Shown here in pieces: positions 7,540 to 17,176 of a stretch of DNA of 64,000 nt. Source of the stretch: Paracoccus sanguinis (GTDB lineage Bacteria > Pseudomonadota > Alphaproteobacteria > Rhodobacterales > Rhodobacteraceae); assembly GCF_900106665.1 (NCBI RefSeq), contig NZ_FNNA01000001.1:124001-188000 (forward strand), read 5' to 3'. Position 1 is the first letter of the stretch. Each line of letters begins with the position of its first letter. The notes beneath the pieces are model-generated. The model saw only the letters and a list, made by a program, of their open reading frames with translations, did not search any database and was not told the origin of the DNA. The translations under genes were made by a program, and so were the position numbers.

Positions 7540-10500
7540 CTACCCCGCGAGCAGTGCCGCGTTGCCGCCGGCGGCCGTGGTGTCGACGCAGAGATGCCGC
7601 TCATGGACCGCGTGGGCCCGGTCGGGCATCGCCGTGACCAGCGGCAGGATCGGCCCCGGCCGCGCCGCGAGCGACTGGGCATAGTCCCGCGACGTCTCGG
7701 CGTCGCCCCACCAGAGCACGCCTGAGAAGCCGTCGAGCCGCGCCAGCGCCGCGGGCTCAATCCGCCCCGCGACCGTCACCGCCCGGCCGCCGAGCGCGCG
7801 GACCGCGTCGGCCTGCGCCTCGGCCGCCGTCCGGCCAGGGCCGAGGCAGAGAAGCGGCGGGCGCGGCGTGAGGCTCAGCCGGTTCAACTCGCCCGTGGGG
7901 CCTGGCATCAGCCGGGTCTCGACCGGCGCTGCAGGCCCCGCCGCGGCCAGCGCCGCCGCCACATCGGCCAGCGCCGCGGTGCCATCCGGGGCCCCTGCCG
8001 CCGCCCCCGGCTCGGGCGCGTAAAACCGCGGCAGGTACAGCGGCCCGCCCGCCTTGGGACCGGTCCCCGACAGCCCCTCGCCACCAAAGGGCTGGCTGCC
8101 GACGACCGCGCCGATCTGGTTGCGGTTGACGTAGAGGTTGCCGGCGTGGACCGCGTCCGTCACCTCCTGCACGCGGCCGTCGATGCGGGTGTGCAGGCCG
8201 AAGGTCAGCCCGTAGCCGCGGGCGTTGATGTCGTCCACCACCCGGTCGAGGTCCTCGGCCGCGAAGCGCGCGACGTGCAGCACCGGGCCGAACACCTCGC
8301 GGTCGAGATCGCCGATCCCGCCGACCTCGATCAGCGTGGGCGGGATGAAATGCCCACCCTTGGGGGCCGCGACCTGATGGGCGATGCGCCGGCCGGCGAG
8401 GTAATCCGCGATCCCCTCCTGCGCCTCGGCGTCGATCACCGGGCCCACGTCGGTCTCGAGCCGGGCCGGGTCGCCGACCCGCAGCTCGTCCATCGCGCCC
8501 GCGATCATCTCGGTCAGCGGGGCGGCGATGTCGTCCTGCACATAGAGGCAGCGCAGCGCAGAGCAGCGCTGCCCGGCCGAGCGGAAGGCCGAGGCGACCA
8601 CGTCGCGCACCGCCTGCTCGGGCAGGGCGGTCGAATCGACGATCATGGCGTTGAGCCCGCCGGTTTCCGCTATCAGCGGGGCACCGGGGGCGAGATGCTC
8701 GGCCATCGCCCGGGCGATGGTCTGCGCGGTCTCGGTCGAGCCGGTGAACACCACCCCCGCCACGCGCGGGTCCGAGGTCAGCGCCGCCCCGACCGTGCCC
8801 CCCTGCCCCGGCAGCAGTTGCAGCGCCGCAGCCGGCACGCCGGCCTCATGCAGCAGCCGCACGGCGATGGCGGCGACCAGCGGCGTCTGCTCGGCGGGCT
8901 TGGCCAGCACTGCATTGCCCGCCATCAGCGCCGCCGCGATCTGGCCGGTGAAGATCGCCAGCGGGAAGTTCCACGGGCTGATCGCCGCGATGATCCCGCG
9001 GGGCGGGCGGTCCACCCCCTCGCCCTCGGCGGCGTAGTAGCGCAGGAAATCCACCGCCTCGCGCAATTCGCCCACCGCGTCGGCGCGGGTCTTGCCCGCC
9101 TCGCGGGTCAGCGCCGCGAAGATCGGGCCGAAGTTCGCCTCATAGAGGTCGGCGGCGCGGCGCAGGGCGGCGGCGCGCGCGGCCGGCGGGGCGTCCCACG
9201 GGCGGGCGTCGGCGAGGGCGCGGGCGACGGTCGCGGCGTCGGCCTCGGTCACCTGCGCCACGGTCGCGCCGGTGGCGGGGTTGCGCACCGGCTGCACCAT
9301 GCCGGTCGGGGCCGAGACGGTCAGCGGCGCCGCATCGGGCACCGTCACGTCGCGCGCCGCGTCGATCCGCGCCAGCGTGGCCGCATCGCTGAGGTCGAAG
9401 CCTCGCGCGTTCACCCGCCCGGCGCCGAAGATCGCCGCCGGGGCCGCGAGGCCCTTGGGCGCCCGCGCCTCGGAGAGCGCCGCGAAGGGGTCGCGGGCGA
9501 TCTCGGCCGGGGTCACGCTCTCGTCGACGATCTGGTGGACGAAGGACGAGTTGGCGCCGTTCTCGAGCAGCCGCCGCACGAGATAGGCGAGCAGGTCGCG
9601 GTGCGCGCCGACCGGCGCATAGATGCGGCAGCGGCCCTTCGTCTCGCGCAGGACGATGTCGTGCAGCCGCTCGCCCATGCCGTGCAGGCGCTGGAACTCG
9701 AACCGGATGTCGCCCGCCATCTCGAGCACGGCGGCCACGGTCTGGGCGTTATGGGTGGCGAACTGCGGATAGATCCGGTCGGCCATGCCGATCAGCTTGC
9801 GCGCGTTGGCGAGATAGCTCACGTCGGTCGCGATCTTCGAGGTGAAGAGCGGAAAGTCGGGCAGCCCCTCGACCTGCGCGCGCTTCATCTCGGTGTCCCA
9901 ATAGGCGCCCTTGACCAGCCGGACCATGATCCGCCGGTCAAGCCGCGTGGCGAGCGCGTGAAGCCAGTCGATGACCAGCCCGGCGCGCTTGCCGTAGGCC
10001 TGCACCACCACGCCGAAGCCGTCCCAGCCGGCGAGGCTTTCGTCCGACAGCACCGCGCAGATGACCTTGAGCGACAGCACCAGCCGGTCCTGCTCCTCGG
10101 CGTCGATGTTCATCCCCATGCCGGCCGCCTTGGCGGCCTGGGCGAGGCGCAGGACGACGGGCACCAGCTCCTCCATCACCCGCGCCTCCTGCGCGACCTC
10201 GTAGCGGGGGTGCAGCGCCGAGAGCTTGATCGAGATGCCGGGGTTCTGCGCCACGTCCGGTTTGTCGCAGGCGCGCGCGATGGCGGCGATGGCGTCGGCA
10301 TAGGCGGTCTCATAGCGCGCCGCGTCGGCGGCGGTCATCGCGGCCTCGCCCAGCATGTCGTAGCTGTAGCTGTAGCCCTGCGCCTCGCGCGTGCGGGCGC
10401 GGTCGAGCGCGGCCTCGATGGTCTCGCCCAGCACGAACTGGCGCCCCATCTCCTTCATCGCGCGGGTGACGGCGGCGCGGATCACCGGCTCGCCCAGCCG

Positions 10501-10938
10501 CCTGAGCGCGCCGCGCAGCGTCCCGGCGATGCCGCCCTGCGCGTCGTCCAGCACCTTGCCGGTCAGCATCAGCGCCCAGGTCGAGGCGTTGACGAGGCTC
10601 GAGGATGCCTCACCCAGATGCCTGCCCCAGTCCGAGGGCGCGATCTTGTCCTCGATCAACGCGTCGATGGTGTCGCGGTCGGGGACGCGCAGCATCGCCT
10701 CGGCCAGGCACATCAGCGCCACGCCCTCGCGGGTCGACAGCCCGTATTCCGACAGGAAATGCTCCATCAGCGAGGGCTTCGCCTCGGCGCGGATGCGGCG
10801 GACGAGATCCTCGGTCCGCGCGGTGATGCGGGCCCGGGCCTCGGGCGACGGGGCGGCCGTGGCGAGGTCGGCCAGAAGCGCGGCCTCGTCGCGGAACTTG
10901 GCGTCGGTGGTGAAGCGGTCGAGGTCGGGCAGGCTCAT
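7540..10938 (-). CDS. putA: Bifunctional proline dehydrogenase / L-glutamate gamma-semialdehyde dehydrogenase
   Basis: 1132 residues. The N-terminal half is the FAD-dependent proline dehydrogenase barrel (RLVKGAYWDTE, YPQFATHNAQT, EFQRLHGMGE, YAPVGAHRDLLAYLVRRLLENG); the C-terminal half is the NAD-dependent aldehyde dehydrogenase (ISPWNFPLAIFTG near 653, VFTGSTETAQ, catalytic Cys in AGQRCSALR near 791). The chain oxidises proline to glutamate with channelling between sites. There is no N-terminal ribbon-helix-helix DNA-binding domain as in E. coli PutA (about 1320 residues), so this PutA should be purely catalytic and leave regulation to the divergent PutR. Confidence 0.97.
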   Translation of the reverse strand: MSLPDLDRFTTDAKFRDEAALLADLATAAPSPEARARITARTEDLVRRIRAEAKPSLMEHFLSEYGLSTREGVALMCLAEAMLRVPDRDTIDALIEDKIAPSDWGRHLGEASSSLVNASTWALMLTGKVLDDAQGGIAGTLRGALRRLGEPVIRAAVTRAMKEMGRQFVLGETIEAALDRARTREAQGYSYSYDMLGEAAMTAADAARYETAYADAIAAIARACDKPDVAQNPGISIKLSALHPRYEVAQEARVMEELVPVVLRLAQAAKAAGMGMNIDAEEQDRLVLSLKVICAVLSDESLAGWDGFGVVVQAYGKRAGLVIDWLHALATRLDRRIMVRLVKGAYWDTEMKRAQVEGLPDFPLFTSKIATDVSYLANARKLIGMADRIYPQFATHNAQTVAAVLEMAGDIRFEFQRLHGMGERLHDIVLRETKGRCRIYAPVGAHRDLLAYLVRRLLENGANSSFVHQIVDESVTPAEIARDPFAALSEARAPKGLAAPAAIFGAGRVNARGFDLSDAATLARIDAARDVTVPDAAPLTVSAPTGMVQPVRNPATGATVAQVTEADAATVARALADARPWDAPPAARAAALRRAADLYEANFGPIFAALTREAGKTRADAVGELREAVDFLRYYAAEGEGVDRPPRGIIAAISPWNFPLAIFTGQIAAALMAGNAVLAKPAEQTPLVAAIAVRLLHEAGVPAAALQLLPGQGGTVGAALTSDPRVAGVVFTGSTETAQTIARAMAEHLAPGAPLIAETGGLNAMIVDSTALPEQAVRDVVASAFRSAGQRCSALRCLYVQDDIAAPLTEMIAGAMDELRVGDPARLETDVGPVIDAEAQEGIADYLAGRRIAHQVAAPKGGHFIPPTLIEVGGIGDLDREVFGPVLHVARFAAEDLDRVVDDINARGYGLTFGLHTRIDGRVQEVTDAVHAGNLYVNRNQIGAVVGSQPFGGEGLSGTGPKAGGPLYLPRFYAPEPGAAAGAPDGTAALADVAAALAAAGPAAPVETRLMPGPTGELNRLSLTPRPPLLCLGPGRTAAEAQADAVRALGGRAVTVAGRIEPAALARLDGFSGVLWWGDAETSRDYAQSLAARPGPILPLVTAMPDRAHAVHERHLCVDTTAAGGNAALLAG

Positions 10939-11057
10939 GGTCGGGCATCCGCGCGAAAGGGGTTCAGGCCCGGATATAGGACGTTGCGTATGGACGATTC
11001 GACCAAAGATGGCGAGGATGACAGGCGATCAGACCATATTGGGGGCGCCGGACTGAC
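10939..11057. promoter_or_regulatory. Divergent putA/putR promoter region
   Basis: A 119-base spacer between divergent starts, AT-richer than the genes (GGATATAGG, GACGATTCGACC, GACCATATTGG). In Rhodobacter capsulatus the Lrp-like PutR activates putA in response to proline and represses itself, so its sites are expected here. I cannot define the exact operator by eye. Confidence 0.5.
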
Positions 11058-11522
11058 ATGACCGACCAGCTTGACGCCGCGAACCGCAAGATCCTGCGCG
11101 AGCTGGTGGCTAACGCCCGCATCCCGATCAGCGAGCTGGCGCGCAAGGTCGGGCTGTCCAAGACCCCGGTCGCACAGCGCATCCGCGCGCTCGAGGCGAT
11201 GGGGCTGATCACCGGCTACCGCGCGATGCTGTCGCCGCTGAAGCTGGGGCTGACCCACGTCACCTTCATGCAGGTGCGGCTGTCGGACACGCGGCAGAAG
11301 GCGCTCGAGCAGTTCAACGCCGAAGTCCGCGCCATCCCCGAGATCGAGGAGTGCTACATGATCGCCGGCGGCTTCGACTATCTGCTCAAGGTCCGCTCGC
11401 GCGACATGATCGAGTTCCGCCGCCTGATGGCCGAGCGCATCTCGGCGCTGCCCCATGTCGCCGCCACCTCGAGCTTCGTGGCGATGGAGGCGGTGGTCGA
11501 GCAGGGCTGGACCCCAAGCTGA
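11058..11522 (+). CDS. putR: Lrp/AsnC-family transcriptional regulator of proline catabolism
   Basis: 154 residues. Residues 3-60 form the AsnC-type winged helix-turn-helix (LDAANRKILRELV, ISELARKVGLSKTPVAQRI, GLITGYRA); residues 65-150 are the RAM effector-binding domain (VRAIPEIEECYMIAGGFDYLLKVR). The size and divergent placement against putA match PutR of Rhodobacter, which senses proline and activates putA. The function is inferred from family plus neighbourhood. Confidence 0.92.
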   Translation: MTDQLDAANRKILRELVANARIPISELARKVGLSKTPVAQRIRALEAMGLITGYRAMLSPLKLGLTHVTFMQVRLSDTRQKALEQFNAEVRAIPEIEECYMIAGGFDYLLKVRSRDMIEFRRLMAERISALPHVAATSSFVAMEAVVEQGWTPS

Positions 11523-11609
11523 GCCGCGGCCGCGCGGCAGCGCTGCCGTCGGCCATTGCCCTCACCCCCTCTGCGGGCTAGGTGGCAAGGGACGACCGCG
11601 CCGTGCGGT

Positions 11610-11648
11610 CCGGGCCGCGGGCCCTGCCCCGACGGCAGCCCGGCCCGG
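11610..11648 (+). other. GC-rich hairpin in the terC leader
   Basis: CCGGGCC (11610-11616) pairs with GGCCCGG (11642-11648), with further GC-rich pairing possible inside. It lies 41 bases upstream of the terC start. It could be a leader element, since TerC/YkoY genes in many bacteria carry a manganese-sensing leader, but the yybP-ykoY consensus could not be recognised. Confidence 0.3.
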
Positions 11649-11689
11649 GGGCCAGACGGCGCACGAGGCGGCACGGGAAGGGACGGCCC

Positions 11690-12331
11690 ATGGAAATCTT
11701 TACCGCAGCCGGGTTCACGGCGCTGCTGCAGGTCATCGCCATCGACCTGGTGCTGGCGGGCGACAACGCCATCGTCATCGGCCTTGCCGCCGCCGGCCTG
11801 CCGCGCGAGCAGCGCAACAAGGCGATCCTCGTGGGCATCATCGCGGCCACGGTGCTGCGGATCTTCTTTGCCCTCATCACCACGCAGCTTCTGGCCATCA
11901 AGGGCCTGCTGCTGGTCGGCGGCCTGCTGCTGCTCTGGGTCTGCTACAAGATGTTCCGCGAGCTGCGCGCCGGCCACCCCGACCCCGAGCATCTGGAAGA
12001 GGTGATCGCGGGCGACGGCGACAACGTGGTGACGGCGACCGGCAAGGCGCCTCCGCGCAAGACATTCGCCCAGGCCGCGATGCAGATCGTCATCGCCGAC
12101 GTGTCGATGTCGCTCGACAACGTGTTGGCGGTGGCGGGGGCGGCGCATGGGCACACGACGGTGCTGATCGTCGGGCTGGTGCTCTCGATCGCGCTGATGG
12201 GCCTAGCCTCGACCTGGATCGCGCGGGTCATCAACCGCTATCCGTGGATCGCATGGGCGGGCCTGCTGGTGATCCTCTATGTCGCGCTCAAGATGATCTA
12301 CGAGGGCAGCCACCAGCTCGGCTGGATCTGA
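11690..12331 (+). CDS. TerC/YjbE-family integral membrane metal-ion transporter
   Basis: 213 residues, mostly hydrophobic, with the two acidic half-repeats of the family: IDLVLAGDNAIVIGLA (about 16-31) and IADVSMSLDNVLAVAGA (about 135-150). TerC/YjbE/Alx relatives have been linked to manganese export and to tellurite resistance clusters; no ter genes accompany this copy, so a Mn2+ efflux or metalation role is the more likely reading. ATG 11690 was chosen because the upstream in-frame extension is Arg/Pro-rich and lacks homology. It is followed by a strong hairpin terminator, so it ends its transcript. Confidence 0.88.
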   Translation: MEIFTAAGFTALLQVIAIDLVLAGDNAIVIGLAAAGLPREQRNKAILVGIIAATVLRIFFALITTQLLAIKGLLLVGGLLLLWVCYKMFRELRAGHPDPEHLEEVIAGDGDNVVTATGKAPPRKTFAQAAMQIVIADVSMSLDNVLAVAGAAHGHTTVLIVGLVLSIALMGLASTWIARVINRYPWIAWAGLLVILYVALKMIYEGSHQLGWI

Positions 12332-12353
12332 GGCCGCCCCTTCCCGCCCACTG

Positions 12354-12388
12354 ACCCCGGCCCGGCGCCTGCCGCGGCCGGGGTTTCT
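12354..12388 (+). terminator. Intrinsic terminator after terC
   Basis: ACCCCGGCC (12354-12362) pairs with GGCCGGGGT (12376-12384); the loop can fold further (CGGC/GCCG). A short T-rich tail TTTCTCGTT follows. It separates terC from the convergent DUF1501 gene. Confidence 0.7.
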
Positions 12389-12416
12389 CGTTCGGGGGCG
12401 AGGCCGGTGGGGCCGC

Positions 12417-13598
12417 TCAGCGCAGCAGGCCGGGGTCCGGGCCGAGCGCGAGGCCGGGGAAGATGCGGTCCTCGATCACCCCCGGCGCGATGCCGAAGAG
12501 CCCGCGCAGCGCCCAGCCGGCATAGGCGCGCACGTCGCGCGTGGGCATCAGGTCGCGGTCCTGGTAGAGCGCGCCCTCGCCCAGCCCCGGCCAGTCGCCG
12601 AGCACGCGGCCGCCGCGCACCGCCCCGCCCGCGAAGAGAATCGCGCCCCCGGTGCCGTGGTCGGTCCCGCCCGAGCCGTTCTCGCGCGCGGTGCGGCCGA
12701 ACTCGGTCAGGGCGAGGGCGGCGGTGCGCGACCAGTTCGGGCCAAGCCCCGCGCGCAGGGTCAGTACGGCCTCGGCCAGTTGGCCCAGCGGGCGGGTGAT
12801 GACCTGCGCCTGCCGGGCGTGGCTGTCCCAGCCGGTGAGCGAGAAGGCCGCGATCCGGGTCGCACCGTTCAGCCGCCCGGCGGCAAAGGCGGCCAGCCGC
12901 GCGCCCTCGCCCTGCGGGCCGCCCCGGCGTCCCTCGCCCGCCATCGCCCCCGCCCCGCCGATCAGTGCCGCGTCGGCAGCGGCGTCGCGGAACAGCGGGT
13001 CGTCGTGGTAGACCTCGGCCAGAAGCCGCTGCGCCTGCGGGGTCAGCGCCAGCCGCGCCTCGGGCGCCCAGCTCAGCGCATGGGCCGGGCCCGAGAGGAT
13101 CAGCATCTCCTCGGTGCCGACCGAATAGGCGGTCTCGGCGGTGGCGCCCGGGATCTCGGCCAGCAGGCGGTTGAGCCAGCCGCCCTTCTGCTGGTCGATG
13201 GGCAGGTCGTTGCCGGTCCCCGCCTCGAGCAGGTCCTGCCCGTCGAAATGGCTGCGCTTGTCGCGGTAGGGCGTGGCCGCGGCGTGGGCGAAACCCAGCT
13301 CTCCGGCCTGCCAGAGCGGCATGAGGTCGGCCAGCGCCGGGTGCAGCGCGTAGAACCCGTCGAGGTCATGGGCCCCGCCCGCCGGCCCCACCGACAGCGC
13401 CGGGCGCAGCGCCCTGAGCGCCGGGTCGCCGTAGGGCTGCACCACGTCCAGCCCGTCCATCGCCCCCCTGAGCACGATGACCACGAGCCGGTTCTCGCCC
13501 GGCACGGCGGCAAGGCTGATGGTGCTGAGCCACGGGTGCGCTGCCGCCGAACAGGCGGCGAGCGTGGCGGCCCTCAGGAAGCTGCGGCGGGTATGCAT
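12417..13598 (-). CDS. Tat-exported DUF1501 protein
   Basis: 393 residues with a twin-arginine signal at the extreme N-terminus (TRRSFLRAA, then a hydrophobic Ala-rich core ending near residue 30), so the folded protein should be exported by Tat. The body has the DUF1501 hallmarks LVVIVLRGAMDGLDVVQPYGD, HPALADLMPLW and TEFGRTARENGSGGTDHG, the last resembling metal-binding motifs of the alkaline-phosphatase/sulfatase fold. Biochemical function is unknown. It lies 13 bases downstream of the DUF1800 gene; the two families occur as a pair in many bacteria, which suggests a common complex. Confidence 0.88.
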   Translation of the reverse strand: MHTRRSFLRAATLAACSAAAHPWLSTISLAAVPGENRLVVIVLRGAMDGLDVVQPYGDPALRALRPALSVGPAGGAHDLDGFYALHPALADLMPLWQAGELGFAHAAATPYRDKRSHFDGQDLLEAGTGNDLPIDQQKGGWLNRLLAEIPGATAETAYSVGTEEMLILSGPAHALSWAPEARLALTPQAQRLLAEVYHDDPLFRDAAADAALIGGAGAMAGEGRRGGPQGEGARLAAFAAGRLNGATRIAAFSLTGWDSHARQAQVITRPLGQLAEAVLTLRAGLGPNWSRTAALALTEFGRTARENGSGGTDHGTGGAILFAGGAVRGGRVLGDWPGLGEGALYQDRDLMPTRDVRAYAGWALRGLFGIAPGVIEDRIFPGLALGPDPGLLR

Positions 13599-13611
13599 GG
13601 CGTCCCCCTTT

Positions 13612-14979
13612 TCAGCGGCGGTTGAAGTCGGTCGAGGCGAGGACGAGGGCCACCCCCTCGCGCACCGTCTCGGCCCGCGGGACGGCGGCGGCGAGCGCCT
13701 CGGACGCGCTGCCGCCGAGGGCGGTGTCGATCAGCGCGCGGGGGTCGGGCAGCGGATCGACGAAGCGCGCGGGCACCCTCAGCGCCCAGTCGATCCGGGC
13801 CGCGAGCGTCTGCGGCGTGATCCAGTCGGCGGCGGCCTCGGGCCAGCCGTCGGGGCCGCGGGCGCGGACGAAGGGCTGGCCCATGCGGGCAAGCGGCGCC
13901 CAGAGCAGGCGGTTGGCGTCGGGCGGCACCAGCGCCAGCACCTCGGCCCCCGTCACGCCGAGCGCGCGCAGCCCGGCCACCACGAAGTCGAAGGGCTGGC
14001 GCGCCTTGGCCCGGAACGTCGCGCCAAGGTCGGGGTGGCCGGCCAGCACCGCGTTGACCTGCGCCAGATCGCCGCCGCTGCCGCGCAGGGTCGCGGCGAG
14101 ATCCTCGACCAGCCCCGCGGGCGGGTCATCGGCGGCGAAATGAATGGCGAGCTTGCGGGCCAGATGCGCCGCCGTGGCCGGGGCGGCGGCGAGGTCGCCG
14201 AGCGCGCGGGCGATCTCGGCCAGCCCGTCGCGGTCGTCGCCGCCGTAGCGGCGGCCCAGCACCGTCTCGGCCCCCGGCTCAGCCATCTGCGGGCGGTAGG
14301 GCACCGGGTTGCGGGGGTTGAAGCTGAGGCCGGTGAAAAGCTCGGCCAGCGCCCGCACGTCGCCCTGCGCGTAAGGCGCCCCGACCCCGAGCGTGTGCAG
14401 TTCGAGCACCTCGCGCGCGAGGTTCTCGTTCAGCCCCAGCCGCTCGCGCGACCGCCGTATGGCCGCGCGCGAGTTCGGCCCGACGCTGCTCGTCTGGTTG
14501 AGATAGACCAGCATCATCGGGTGGGTGACGGCGGCCACCACCATGTCGCCCAAGCGCCCGCCGAGGTTCGGGCGGATCGCCTCATCGACCAGCGCGGCGG
14601 CCAGCAGGTGCTGCGGCGGGTTCTGCGGCACGGTGGTGAAGTGATCGGCCCAGAACTGCACGAGCCGCTCGCCGAACCCCGAGGGCGCGTCGAGCGCCCG
14701 CGCGATCCGCCGTTGCAGCACGACCAGCCGCTGCTGGTCGATCGCATCGGCCAGCGCCTTGTAGCCCGCGGGGTCGAGCCTGCCCGCGTCCCGCGCCTTG
14801 CGCGCGTCGTCGAGGCGGATAATCGCGGCGGTGGCCTCGTCGCGGGTCCAGCCGTCCGGGCGGGCGGCGTCCGCGACCCCCGCGAGCACGCCCGCGAGGT
14901 CCGCAGGCGGGGCCAAACGCGGCGAGAGGCCGAAGCCCAGCCGGATCGCGGCGAGGGCGGGATCGTCGGGCGGGCGCAT
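13612..14979 (-). CDS. DUF1800 family protein
   Basis: 455 residues from the ATG at 14977-14979 (MRPPDDPALAAIRLGFG), chosen over an ATG 21 codons upstream because the family begins at the RLGFG segment. Characteristic blocks: VQFWADHFTT, LNENLAREVLELHTLGV (highly conserved in DUF1800), DVRALAELFTG and a C-terminal VLASTDFNRR. No membrane segments or clear signal peptide are visible. Function unknown. It is transcribed ahead of the DUF1501 gene with a 13-base gap. Confidence 0.88.
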   Translation of the reverse strand: MRPPDDPALAAIRLGFGLSPRLAPPADLAGVLAGVADAARPDGWTRDEATAAIIRLDDARKARDAGRLDPAGYKALADAIDQQRLVVLQRRIARALDAPSGFGERLVQFWADHFTTVPQNPPQHLLAAALVDEAIRPNLGGRLGDMVVAAVTHPMMLVYLNQTSSVGPNSRAAIRRSRERLGLNENLAREVLELHTLGVGAPYAQGDVRALAELFTGLSFNPRNPVPYRPQMAEPGAETVLGRRYGGDDRDGLAEIARALGDLAAAPATAAHLARKLAIHFAADDPPAGLVEDLAATLRGSGGDLAQVNAVLAGHPDLGATFRAKARQPFDFVVAGLRALGVTGAEVLALVPPDANRLLWAPLARMGQPFVRARGPDGWPEAAADWITPQTLAARIDWALRVPARFVDPLPDPRALIDTALGGSASEALAAAVPRAETVREGVALVLASTDFNRR

Positions 14980-15118
14980 CGGCGCGTCCTCGGGCGCGGG
15001 CTGCGCCCCTGCCGTTATCGCAGGGCCGGGGCGGGCGCGCACCGCCCCTCACGCAAAGCTGATGCGCGGCGGGCGGCAACCCGCCTGCCGCTCAGTCGGG
15101 GCCGCGCGCGCCGGCCGC

Positions 15119-17053
15119 TCAGGCGTCCTTCGGCAGCACCCGCAGGCGCAACTCGCGCAGCTGCTCGTTCGTGGGCTCGCTCGGCGCGCCCATCATCAAG
15201 TCCTCGGCACGCTGGTTCATCGGGAACATGATGACCTCACGGATGTTGCTCTCGTCGGCGAGCAGCATCACGATCCGGTCGATGCCCGCGGCGCAGCCGC
15301 CGTGCGGCGGGGCGCCATAGCGGAACGCCTTGACCATGCCGCCGAATCGCTTCTCGACCTCGTCGCGGCCGTAGCCGGCCAGTTCGAAGGCCTTGAACAT
15401 GATCTCGGGCGTGTGGTTGCGGATGCCGCCCGAGATCAGCTCGTAGCCGTTGCAGGCGAGGTCATACTGCCAGGCGTGGACCTTGAGCGGGTCGCCCGAA
15501 AGCGCCTCGAGCCCGCCCTGCGGCATCGAGAAGGGGTTGTGCGAGAAGTCGATCTTGCCGTCGTCGCCGCGCTCGTACATCGGGAAATCGACGATCCAGG
15601 CGAACTTGAACTGGTTCTCGTCGATCAGGCCCAGCTCGCGACCGATCTCGGTCCGGGCGCGGCCGGCGACGGCCTCGAAGTCGGCCGGCTTGCCGCCGAG
15701 AAAGAACACGGCATCGCCCTCGCCCAGCCCAAGCTGGGTGCGGATCGCCTCGGCACCCTCGGGGCCAAGCGCCTTGGCGACGGGGCCAGCCGCTTCAATT
15801 GGACCAAAAAACGCGTTGAATATGCGTCCCATCTCGTCGACTTTTTGACTTTGATGTGCTTTCTGAATACGAACAAGCGCTTGGCGGTCTGACTCCAGCT
15901 GCTCTTCTGGGTTAACCACTTCGCTGACCGGAGTGTTGAGCAACTCCTCAAGCGATGTTGCGCTGGAACGTTTCCGCCAGAAGATGTAGCCCATCCCGGG
16001 CAGGCCCTGCGCCTGCGCGAAGGCGTTCATCCGGTCGGCGAACTTGCGCGAGCCGCCGGTCGGCGCGGGGATGGCGCGTATCTCAGTGCCGTCCTGCTCG
16101 AGCAGCTTGGCGAAGATGCCGAAGCCCGAGCCGCGGAAGTGGTCCGAGACGTCCACCATCTCGATCGGGTTGCGCAGGTCCGGTTTGTCGGTGCCGTACT
16201 TCCGCAGGCTCTCGACATAGGGGATCAGCGGCCAGTCGGCGTCCACGCGGCGGCCGCCGCCGAAGGTCTCGAACAGGCCCTGGATCACCGGCTGGACGGC
16301 CGCGAACACGTCCTTCTGCTCGACAAAGGACATCTCGATGTCGAGCTGGTAGAAATCGGTGGGCGAGCGGTCGGCGCGCGGGTCCTCGTCGCGGAAGCAG
16401 GGCGCGATCTGGAAGTAGCGGTCGAAGCCCGCCACCATGATCAGCTGCTTGAACTGCTGGGGGGCCTGCGGCAGGGCGTAGAACTTCCCCGGATGCAGCC
16501 GCGAGGGCACGAGGAAGTCGCGCGCGCCCTCGGGCGACGAGGCGGTGATGATCGGGGTCTGGAACTCGGTGAAGCCCGCGTCCCACATCGCGTCGCGCAG
16601 CCATTTCACGACCCGTGCGCGCAGCATGATGTTGGCGTGCAGCGACTCGCGCCGCAGGTCGAGGAAGCGATAGGCGAGGCGGGTTTCCTCGGGGTAGTCC
16701 TGGTCGCCGAAGACCGGCAGCGGCAGCTCGTCGGCGGGGCTGAGGATGGCCACGTCGGTGGCGTAGACCTCGATCTCGCCGGTCGGCAGCTTGGGGTTCA
16801 CCAGCGCCGCGTCGCGCAGCTTCACGCGCCCGTCGATGCGGATGACGGTCTCGGCGCGCAGCTTTTCCAGCGTGGCAAAGGCCGGGCTGTCGGCGTCGGC
16901 GATCACCTGGGTCATGCCGTAGTGGTCGCGCAGGTCGATGAACAGCACGCCGCCGTGGTCGCGGACCCGGTGGACCCATCCCGACAGGCGGACGGTCTGG
17001 CCGGCGTCGGCCGCGGTCAGGGCGCCGCAGGTGTGGGTGCGGTAGGCGTTCAT
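15119..17053 (-). CDS. aspS: Aspartyl-tRNA synthetase carrying a 58-residue insert
   Basis: 644 residues against about 590 for bacterial AspRS. Order: OB-fold anticodon-binding domain ([22 protein letters not shown]), class II motif 1, motif 2 ([10 protein letters not shown]), the bacterial GAD insertion domain, and motif 3 ([10 protein letters not shown]). Charges tRNA-Asp; in a cell with GatB it may also misacylate tRNA-Asn. In the GAD domain, between FWRK (K361) and EAAGPVAK (E420), 58 residues replace the few usually found. That segment is helical, Glu/Gln-rich and encoded by about 50% GC DNA. The frame stays open and all catalytic motifs are intact, so the enzyme is presumably functional. 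Confidence 0.96.
   Translation of the reverse strand: MNAYRTHTCGALTAADAGQTVRLSGWVHRVRDHGGVLFIDLRDHYGMTQVIADADSPAFATLEKLRAETVIRIDGRVKLRDAALVNPKLPTGEIEVYATDVAILSPADELPLPVFGDQDYPEETRLAYRFLDLRRESLHANIMLRARVVKWLRDAMWDAGFTEFQTPIITASSPEGARDFLVPSRLHPGKFYALPQAPQQFKQLIMVAGFDRYFQIAPCFRDEDPRADRSPTDFYQLDIEMSFVEQKDVFAAVQPVIQGLFETFGGGRRVDADWPLIPYVESLRKYGTDKPDLRNPIEMVDVSDHFRGSGFGIFAKLLEQDGTEIRAIPAPTGGSRKFADRMNAFAQAQGLPGMGYIFWRKRSSATSLEELLNTPVSEVVNPEEQLESDRQALVRIQKAHQSQKVDEMGRIFNAFFGPIEAAGPVAKALGPEGAEAIRTQLGLGEGDAVFFLGGKPADFEAVAGRARTEIGRELGLIDENQFKFAWIVDFPMYERGDDGKIDFSHNPFSMPQGGLEALSGDPLKVHAWQYDLACNGYELISGGIRNHTPEIMFKAFELAGYGRDEVEKRFGGMVKAFRYGAPPHGGCAAGIDRIVMLLADESNIREVIMFPMNQRAEDLMMGAPSEPTNEQLRELRLRVLPKDA
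15797..15970 (-). other. Low-GC in-frame insert within aspS (58 codons)
   Basis: A hand count gives 87 G/C in 174 bases (50%), against about 70% on both sides. The codons differ too (AAA, CAA, TCA, ACA, CGT, CCA are frequent). The product starts [19 protein letters not shown] and ends [12 protein letters not shown]. No flanking direct repeat or strong palindrome was found. Borders are estimated from where family similarity stops and resumes. Confidence 0.75.
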
Positions 17054-17176
17054 CGGGCTGTCCTTTGTTGTCCGCAGCGCTTCAACGCCGCAGGGCGCGC
17101 GGTGTCAAGCCGCAGGACCCGGGCGCCGGCCGGGACGCGCCGGATATTTGCCGACGAGCGCGGGTGCGGCGGGCGC

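Noticed and set aside
8146..11061. 971-codon open frame antisense to putA
   Set aside because: It is an antisense shadow of a high-GC gene: low complexity, Arg/Gly/His-rich, no family similarity, and putA is certain.
11523..11689. yybP-ykoY manganese riboswitch before terC
   Set aside because: The consensus core could not be located; only generic GC-rich stems were seen.
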